Shown in pieces: positions 5,430 through 9,815 of a stretch of DNA of 9,815 nt. Source of the DNA: a bacterium (lineage in GTDB: Bacteria; Patescibacteriota; Minisyncoccia; Minisyncoccales; PWPS01); NCBI GenBank assembly GCA_018400895.1, contig JAGYLR010000022.1:1-9815 (forward strand). The letters are read 5' to 3'. Both the position numbers and the translations under genes were made by a program. The notes under the pieces were generated by a model, which saw only the letters and a program-made list of their open reading frames with translations, searched no databases and was not told the origin of the DNA. Position 1 is the first letter of the stretch. Every line of letters starts with the position of its first letter.

Positions 5430-5446
5430 ATTTGCGGGCTTTTTTT
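5419..5446. terminator. Terminator between convergent genes
   Basis: CCCGCAA pairs with TTGCGGG (7 bp) around TTAAAT, followed on the + strand by seven T. The stop codon of the flavoprotein gene is within the loop and the stop of the minus-strand gene overlaps the T-tract. On the minus strand the stem is followed by TATTTTTATT, so it may serve both directions. Confidence 0.88.
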
Positions 5447-6176
5447 AGGGAAAAACTATATCTCCCTTTTTAACCGGTTTATCTTTCCATATAATTGATA
5501 TTACCTTGTTAGATATAACAACGGCTCTTCCAATAGGGATTGGCACCTCATTTAAAAGTCTGTAGATATTTAGATGGGTACCTACCGGTATATCAGAGTT
5601 TATTACGGCTATGTCCTCTAATTCATAAGGATTAACAGTCGTAATCTCAGTTTTATTAAAGGAGAAGTTGGTAATTTTTGACGAAAGATTTTCAGCAAAC
5701 TGTTTTATTTCTTTTTGGAAGATATCTAAGCATGTCTCATCTGTTGACCAACGCCAGAATCTATCTGTAAATCTTTTTTCCTCTAGAGAAGAAACGCAAT
5801 CATCTCCCGATATGTCTACAATGTGAGATGATATTTTTATTTCTGTAGAATATCGCCCAAGAAATCTTTTTTCACCGATTTTTATTCCAAACTTCCTCTC
5901 TTTCTCTGCTTCCACTATTGTGAAAATAACTAGATCAGCAACATCTTCTAATTTTTTTGCATCAAAAATAGAGCTAGGAATTTGTTTTGTTCCCATAACT
6001 TCTTTAAGATTTACTATTTGGAAATCTCCAAACAGATTATCTCTAAAAAAATCTGTTACTGATTCGCTTTCACAATCCGAAATTCCCTGAATGTTTACAA
6101 TGGCAACCCTTGTCTGTGCACTTACTGTTGTTACCAAAAAGACTAGAAACAACACAATCAATATTTTTTTTATCAT
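5445..6176 (-). CDS. Sec-secreted protein, tentative CsgG/FlgT-like
   Basis: The 243-residue product begins with a textbook signal peptide: MIKK, a hydrophobic core to residue 16, and VSA before a probable cleavage at Ala20/Gln21. No lipobox Cys is present, so it is secreted rather than a lipoprotein. The mature start RVAIVNIQG, then VTDFFRDNLFGDFQIVNLKEV (40-60), recalls the beta-alpha start of CsgG/LpoB-type domains. The last part, from 187 (LEDIAVINSDIPVGTHLNIYR, PIGRAVVISNKVISIIW, VKKGDIVFP), has the G-x-x-[FL]-x-[IV]-Y-R, IG-x-A-x-V and GD-x-V layout of small C-terminal barrels such as that of FlgT. These matches are by eye and uncertain. Cysteines 35, 127 and 149 could form a disulfide. 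It is monocistronic on the opposite strand to all neighbours, with a strong Shine-Dalgarno (AAGGAGGA, 6181-6188) and its own promoter. Confidence 0.8.
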   Translation of the reverse strand: MIKKILIVLFLVFLVTTVSAQTRVAIVNIQGISDCESESVTDFFRDNLFGDFQIVNLKEVMGTKQIPSSIFDAKKLEDVADLVIFTIVEAEKERKFGIKIGEKRFLGRYSTEIKISSHIVDISGDDCVSSLEEKRFTDRFWRWSTDETCLDIFQKEIKQFAENLSSKITNFSFNKTEITTVNPYELEDIAVINSDIPVGTHLNIYRLLNEVPIPIGRAVVISNKVISIIWKDKPVKKGDIVFP

Positions 6177-6215
6177 CTTCTCCTCCTTTTATATTTTTAA
6201 GGTACTACTATCTAG

Positions 6216-6244
6216 ACTATACTATAAATTTTAAACGTTGTCAA
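6216..6244 (-). promoter_or_regulatory. Sigma-70 promoter of the secreted-protein gene
   Basis: Read on the minus strand: TTGACA (6244-6239), 17 bp, then TATAGT (6221-6216). The -35 is perfect and the -10 has five of six consensus bases. The predicted start near 6209 gives a leader of about 33 nt with a strong Shine-Dalgarno. ACTAT occurs (plus-strand reading) at 6207-6211, 6216-6220 and 6221-6225 across the -10 and start site. Confidence 0.85.
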
Positions 6245-6357
6245 TAATATGATTGAAATAAAGAGTTATGATTTAAAGTTTTTTGTAATAAGTATATTCT
6301 TTTATGTCTATTATGGAATAAATAATACAAACTTAATACTGATTAGAAGATTATTAA

Positions 6358-6385
6358 TTTACAGTAAAATTTAGTATGTTATAAT
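6358..6385 (+). promoter_or_regulatory. ftsZ promoter 1, extended -10
   Basis: TTTACA (6358-6363, five of six), 16 bp, then TATAAT (6380-6385) preceded by TGT, forming a full extended -10 (TGnTATAAT). The predicted start near 6392 gives a leader of about 37 nt without a Shine-Dalgarno. The 113 bases between this and the minus-strand promoter (6245-6357) show no recognisable gene or hairpin. Confidence 0.82.
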
Positions 6386-6392
6386 CTTTGAA

Positions 6393-6421
6393 TTGACTTG
6401 CCTTATTTTTAAATATAAAAT
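6393..6421 (+). promoter_or_regulatory. Possible ftsZ promoter 2, giving a near-leaderless mRNA
   Basis: TTGACT (6393-6398, five of six), 17 bp, TAAAAT (6416-6421, five of six). A start 7-8 nt past the -10 would fall at 6428-6429, exactly at the ftsZ ATG. This would yield a leaderless transcript, consistent with the lack of a Shine-Dalgarno. Confidence 0.5.
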
Positions 6422-6428
6422 AAAACTA

Positions 6429-7718
6429 ATGACTAAAAAAGAAAAAAGCAGATCAGCTGCAACTAAAAAAACAAAAAAATCTTTTGAAGAAGGGTCTCTT
6501 CGTGAAATAAAAATACGTGTTATTGGAATTGGCGGTGGAGGGGGGTCAATAATATCAGGAGTTTCTTCTGATTTAAAAAAAGTTTTATTTGCTGCAGCAA
6601 ACACTGATTCTCGTGCTTTACAGGAAGCAACAACAAGTAAAAAAATAAAAGGATTTCATTTTGGTGAAAAGCTTACTGATGGGCTAGGAACAGGAATGGA
6701 TCCTCAGCTAGGTAAACAAGCAGCAAAAGATGCAATAGAAGATATAAAAGAACTATCAAAGAATCAAGATATAACAATAATAGTGTCTTCTTTGGGGGGA
6801 GGTACTGGATCAGGGGCAACTTCTGTATTTGCCTCAGCAGCACGTCAAGCAGGTAGTATAACTTACGGAATATTTACTCTTCCTTTTTCTTTTGAAGGTG
6901 AGAAAAAAATGAAGATAGCCAAAGAAGCTATAAAAGAGTGTGCCCCTTATTTAAATGCAGTAACAATTCTTCCTAATGATAAGATATTTGAAGTTGTTGA
7001 TAAAAACACTCCATTAAAAGAGGCACTCTCCAAAATGAACAAAATTCTTGCTTTTAATTTAGAGGGAATGATAGAAACAATTTACAAAACAGGACTAATA
7101 AACATAGATTTTGCCGATGTTCGTACTATTTTAGAGAAGAAAAAGGGATCAAGAAAACTTGCTTATTTGAGCACAATGGAAGCAGATTTACAAGATGGTG
7201 CAGAAAATATTGTAAAGAGTGCTGTCTCTAGTCCTCTTTATCCTTATATAGTTAAAGATGCCCGGGGAGTATTGTTTAATATTACTGGAGGAAAAGATAT
7301 TGGATTAACTGATATATCTTCAATATCAGAAAATATATCAAAATATACTAATGATAAAGCAAAGATAATTATTGGGATAACACAGAAAAAAGATTATAAA
7401 AACAAAGTTAAAATAGCGCTACTGGCTACTGGTTGTGGTTCAGAATTTTTTGCAGAAGAATTAGGGGATGATGAAAAAAAGAAACCAAAAAAAGTAAAAA
7501 CTCCCAAAAACAAAACAAAAAAACCATCTCCAAAACCAACAGAGAAAAAGGAACCTGATTTAAAACCAGTAGAAAAACCTATAGAACGAGAAGAAATAAG
7601 GCGTAATGCTATAGAGATAAAAGAATTAATGGAAGATGAAGAAAAAGAGATAATAGAAGAAGAAGATAAATGGGAAAAACCAACTTTTCTAAGAAAAGGG
7701 TTGGGGAGAAATAAATGA
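6429..7718 (+). CDS. ftsZ: Cell division GTPase FtsZ, divergent
   Basis: FtsZ polymerises with GTP into the division ring at midcell. From ATG 6429 the product is 429 residues. Key parts are the T1 glycine loop VIGIGGGGGS (31-40), AANTD (56-60), the tubulin signature GGGTGSG (123-129), PNDKIFEV (182-189), and the T7 catalytic loop N225-x-D227-x-x-D230 in GLINIDFAD. The GITQKKDYKNKVKIALLATG end of the second domain (316-335) is also clear. GTP binding and T7 hydrolysis residues are kept, so an active polymer is expected. The tail is unusual: a Lys/Pro-rich linker (about 349-385), a strongly acidic stretch (403-413), then KWEKPTFLRKG (414-424), matching the conserved C-terminal peptide that binds membrane anchors. 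An upstream TTG (6393) in frame would overlap promoter 2 and is rejected. There is no Shine-Dalgarno. No ftsA is in the window, although the C-terminal peptide implies some anchor. Confidence 0.95.
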   Translation: MTKKEKSRSAATKKTKKSFEEGSLREIKIRVIGIGGGGGSIISGVSSDLKKVLFAAANTDSRALQEATTSKKIKGFHFGEKLTDGLGTGMDPQLGKQAAKDAIEDIKELSKNQDITIIVSSLGGGTGSGATSVFASAARQAGSITYGIFTLPFSFEGEKKMKIAKEAIKECAPYLNAVTILPNDKIFEVVDKNTPLKEALSKMNKILAFNLEGMIETIYKTGLINIDFADVRTILEKKKGSRKLAYLSTMEADLQDGAENIVKSAVSSPLYPYIVKDARGVLFNITGGKDIGLTDISSISENISKYTNDKAKIIIGITQKKDYKNKVKIALLATGCGSEFFAEELGDDEKKKPKKVKTPKNKTKKPSPKPTEKKEPDLKPVEKPIEREEIRRNAIEIKELMEDEEKEIIEEEDKWEKPTFLRKGLGRNK

Positions 7719-8476
7719 GTAGTATTTTAAAGTCTTTAGTTATACCAACTTCATTATCAGATGAAGCTCTTTATCCTTTAACAGAGATATTACCAAAAGA
7801 ACTTTTGCCGTTTGGTGATGTCCCTTTGATTCATAATTTAGTTGATGAAGGACTTTGTTTTGGGGTAGAAGATGTTTTATTTATAGTTTCTCCAGATAAA
7901 AAAAGTGTATCTGACCATTTCAATGTACTTAAAAAACGTTTGGAAAAAGAAAAAGACAGTAAATACCTTCCTATTAATTTTTCAAGTATATCTCAGAAGA
8001 AAAAAACAGGAAGTGCTTATAGTATATTAAAAGTAGAGAAAAAAATAGAAGAGGAATCTTTTGCTGTTTCTTTTCCTAATTATATTCTGCAGTCAAAAAC
8101 ACCCGCTAGTGCACAACTTTTTAATGTTTTTAGAACTTCTAAAAAGCCAGTTGTCTGTTTATCTTTTGATAAAGATATACCTTCACCATTTGCTGCCAAG
8201 ACAGAAAAAATTGCCAACAGATTATATAAAATAAAAAAGATTGTAGAACGAACTGATGATGAATTGCCAGGGGTTTTTGGTAGATACATACTTACACCAA
8301 CAGTATTTGATTATTTAAAAAGTTGTAATGAAAAAGATGATCTCTTGCTTGCTATTAATCATATGCTTTCTGATGGAAAAACTATTTATGGATATGAACC
8401 AGATGGCAAATGGTATTACACTGGAGATCGTTACTCATACTTAAAGAGCCAAGTCGATTTTTTAACAAATGAATAA
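7715..8476 (+). CDS. GalU-like nucleotidyltransferase-fold protein lacking the catalytic signature
   Basis: The 253-residue product follows the order of UTP-glucose-1-phosphate uridylyltransferase: ILPKELLPFGDVPLIHNLVDEGLCFGVEDVLFIV (25-58), DHF (67-69), IVERTDDELPGVFGRYILTPTVFDYL (176-201) and GKWYYTGDRYSYLKSQVDF (231-249), all close to GalU. However, the N-terminal UTP-binding loop P-A-A-G-L-G-T-R-F-L-P reads PTSLSDEALYP (11-21), with no glycines or Arg. G-L-G-H-A-V is KTGSAYS (97-103), and the metal-binding L-L-G-D-D is VSFPN (118-122). These are the residues that bind UTP and Mg, so UDP-glucose synthesis is unlikely, while the sugar-phosphate side looks kept. It is probably a pseudoenzyme, perhaps a sensor or scaffold; no function is shown. 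The start overlaps the ftsZ stop (ATGA) and has GGGGAG at 7703-7708. Intact codons and adjoining genes argue against a pseudogene. Confidence 0.82.
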   Translation: MSSILKSLVIPTSLSDEALYPLTEILPKELLPFGDVPLIHNLVDEGLCFGVEDVLFIVSPDKKSVSDHFNVLKKRLEKEKDSKYLPINFSSISQKKKTGSAYSILKVEKKIEEESFAVSFPNYILQSKTPASAQLFNVFRTSKKPVVCLSFDKDIPSPFAAKTEKIANRLYKIKKIVERTDDELPGVFGRYILTPTVFDYLKSCNEKDDLLLAINHMLSDGKTIYGYEPDGKWYYTGDRYSYLKSQVDFLTNE

Positions 8477-8481
8477 ATATT

Positions 8482-9342
8482 ATGGTAATAGACAAAAAAA
8501 TACTAAAAGAATTATATAATGATAGAGCTGATGAAGTCCAAAAGTATGATTATGGGATGGTAATTGTAGTTGGTGGATCGGAACTTTATAGTGGATCACC
8601 AGTTCTTTCAGCTCTTTCTGCTCTTCGTTCAGGAGCTGATATGACGCATATAATGGCGCCACGACGTGCTGCTGATATAGCAGCATCTTTTTCCCCGGCT
8701 CTTATCACTTTTCCATTAGAAGGAAAATGTCTTTCTTTAGATCATCTTCCTGAGCTTTTCTCGTTTACTCGCTCAGCAGAGATAGTTTCTAGAGGAAGAG
8801 TGTCTGTAGTTATTGGTGGAGGTGCGGGACGAACAAAAGAAACTAAAGAAGCAATAAGAGAGTATTTGAAACAAGTGTCAGTTCCAACCGTAATTGATGC
8901 TGATGCAATTTATGCTTTTGAAGAAGAAAAAATTGATTTTTCAGAAAAGCCGTTTATTTTTACACCACACTTACATGAATTTTTAGTTTTAACTGGGAGA
9001 GATATAAAAAACATTCCAGTTGAAGATAGGGGAAAAATAGTAAAAGAAGAAGCACAAAAATTATCTTCAGTAATACTTCTTAAAGGAAAAATTGATTTTA
9101 TTTCTGATGGGGAAGATCTTTCAAGTAATAATATAACTGTTCCTCAACTTACCACAGGGGGTTGTGGAGACACTTTAGCTGGTATTGCTGGCGCTCTTCT
9201 TGCTCGTGGAGTTTCTCCATATAAAGCAGGGCAAGGTGCAGCGTTAATTAACACTCTTGCGGGGAAGATTGCTGCAGAAGAAAAAGGAGAATCTTTAATA
9301 CCAACAGACCTTATAGATTGTATAAGTAAAGCTATTAAATAA
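8482..9342 (+). CDS. nnrD: ADP/ATP-dependent (S)-NAD(P)H-hydrate dehydratase
   Basis: This ribokinase-like enzyme (YjeF C-terminal / carbohydrate kinase family) uses ADP or ATP to dehydrate damaged NAD(P)HX back to NAD(P)H in the cytoplasm. The 286-residue product shows YGMVIVVGGSELYSGSPVLSA (24-44), SALRSGAD (46-53), VVIGGGAGRT (109-118), TVIDADAI (136-143), TPHLHEF (161-167), VILLKGK (197-203) and GGCGDTLAG (226-234) with catalytic Asp230; the usual form is GG[TS]GDVL, so one Thr/Ser is Cys. The substrate-binding and nucleotide-binding motifs are otherwise intact, so activity is expected. In many bacteria it is fused to the NAD(P)HX epimerase domain (NnrE); that domain is absent here and must be elsewhere or missing. 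The ATG is 5 nt after the previous stop and has no Shine-Dalgarno. Its TAA overlaps the next ATG by one base. Confidence 0.92.
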   Translation: MVIDKKILKELYNDRADEVQKYDYGMVIVVGGSELYSGSPVLSALSALRSGADMTHIMAPRRAADIAASFSPALITFPLEGKCLSLDHLPELFSFTRSAEIVSRGRVSVVIGGGAGRTKETKEAIREYLKQVSVPTVIDADAIYAFEEEKIDFSEKPFIFTPHLHEFLVLTGRDIKNIPVEDRGKIVKEEAQKLSSVILLKGKIDFISDGEDLSSNNITVPQLTTGGCGDTLAGIAGALLARGVSPYKAGQGAALINTLAGKIAAEEKGESLIPTDLIDCISKAIK

Positions 9343-9815
9343 TGAAATATCAGCTTATTATAATTGGTGGAGGAGTAGCGGGAATAACTGCTGCTGTTTA
9401 TGCTTCAAGAAAGAAGATAAAAACAGCTGTTATTACCAGTAATTTTTTAGGACAAACTGGTAGAGCAGGTCTTATAGAAAACTATCCTGGAGAAATTGCT
9501 ATAGATGGAGAAGAATTGGCAAAAAGATTTGAAAATCATTTAAAATCACTTCCAATTGATATTTTTGAAAATCAAGAAGTTAATAGCGTGGTAAAAAAAG
9601 ATGATGTATTTAAAATAACTGGTAAAGATCAGCTTTTTTCAGATACTGTAATAGTTGCAACAGGAAGAAATCCAAGACCAATAAGAGTAAAAGGAGAAGA
9701 TGATTTTTTAGGAAAAGGAGTTTTTTACTCTGCTCCAAAAGATACAAGCAGTTTTAAAAATAAAACAGTAGCTATTATAGGAGGAGGAGATGTGGGGTTT
9801 AAAACAGCTCTTCAG
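9342..9815 (+). CDS. TrxB-like FAD oxidoreductase without the CxxC, 3' truncated by window
   Basis: ATG 9342 overlaps the NnrD stop (TAATG); 158 codons are visible before the window ends. The first 125 residues match thioredoxin reductase: IIIGGGVAGITAAVYASR (6-23) binds FAD, then GQTGRAGLIENYPGE (37-51), IVATGRNPRPI (104-114) and the second Rossmann fold AIIGGGDVG (144-152). At the position of the redox-active C-A-T-C-D-G the sequence is Y129-S-A-P-K-D-T135, with Ser130 and Lys133 where the cysteines should be. It therefore cannot pass electrons through a dithiol as TrxB does. Flavoproteins of this fold without cysteines include TrxR-like ferredoxin-NADP reductases, which is a reasonable alternative. 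Its place directly after nnrD suggests a nicotinamide-cofactor link. The cofactor-specificity segment and C-terminus are outside the window. Confidence 0.85.
   Translation, partial: MKYQLIIIGGGVAGITAAVYASRKKIKTAVITSNFLGQTGRAGLIENYPGEIAIDGEELAKRFENHLKSLPIDIFENQEVNSVVKKDDVFKITGKDQLFSDTVIVATGRNPRPIRVKGEDDFLGKGVFYSAPKDTSSFKNKTVAIIGGGDVGFKTALQ

Noticed and set aside
6204..6225. ACTAT repeats around the minus-strand promoter as an operator
   Set aside because: The copies are only 4-5 bases, unevenly spaced and close to the -10 consensus itself; too weak to call.
6245..6357. Small RNA or tRNA between the divergent promoters
   Set aside because: No cloverleaf, terminator hairpin or convincing short ORF was found in this AT-rich spacer.
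6393..6428. TTG start for FtsZ at 6393
   Set aside because: The codons overlap a promoter-like sequence, have no Shine-Dalgarno, and encode a Cys/Phe/Tyr-rich stretch unlike FtsZ N-termini; ATG 6429 is better.
7715..8476. Pseudogene of galU
   Set aside because: The frame is intact over the full family length, coupled to genes on both sides, and conserved segments remain, so a retained protein that lost catalysis is more likely than decay.

Overview
This is a strongly AT-rich bacterial window with standard stop-codon use (TGA ends several genes), short intergenic gaps and many 1-8 nt gene overlaps. Very compact gene packing, divergent single-domain proteins, an FtsZ with a long Lys/Pro linker, and a run of FtsZ, GalU-like, NnrD and TrxB-like genes suggest a small-genome Candidate Phyla Radiation (Patescibacteria, perhaps Parcubacteria-like) bacterium. 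That assignment is inference; no rRNA or other phylogenetic marker is present except ftsZ.

Region 1 (1-2528, + strand) is a string of short, self-contained transcription units separated by clean intrinsic terminators. It holds the 3' part of a secreted beta-rich protein, then a two-gene unit encoding a GreA-like protein with a remodelled tip and a P-loop kinase-like protein (thymidylate kinase-type layout) with a degenerate Walker A. Next comes a monocistronic gene, driven by a consensus TTGACA-17-TATAAT promoter, for a protein made almost entirely of 31-residue repeats. The complete genes here have strong Shine-Dalgarno sequences.

Region 2 (2529-5446, + strand) is a tightly coupled operon: a small protein carrying one copy of the repeat found in the preceding gene, a PD-(D/E)XK nuclease with a possible four-cysteine metal site, a class I SAM methyltransferase, a glutaredoxin-like protein (CVWC), and a thioredoxin-reductase-fold flavoprotein. 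The flavoprotein has an AhpF-like segment in place of the NADPH-specific HRR motif. The last two genes look like an electron-transfer pair. A terminator closes the operon.

Region 3 (5445-6244, - strand) is one convergent gene with its own promoter, encoding a Sec-secreted protein with tentative CsgG/FlgT-like character.

Region 4 (6245-9815, + strand) is the ftsZ operon: ftsZ, a GalU-like protein that has lost its nucleotide-binding signature, an NAD(P)HX dehydratase (NnrD), and a TrxB-like flavoprotein (cut by the window end) that lacks the redox CxxC. Translational coupling (4-nt overlap, 5-nt gap, 1-nt overlap) suggests co-expression of cell division, a possible sugar-nucleotide sensor and nicotinamide-cofactor repair. 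The most notable theme is repeated catalytic-site loss: GalU-like, kinase-like and TrxB-like proteins all keep their fold signatures but lack key residues, beside genes that look fully active.
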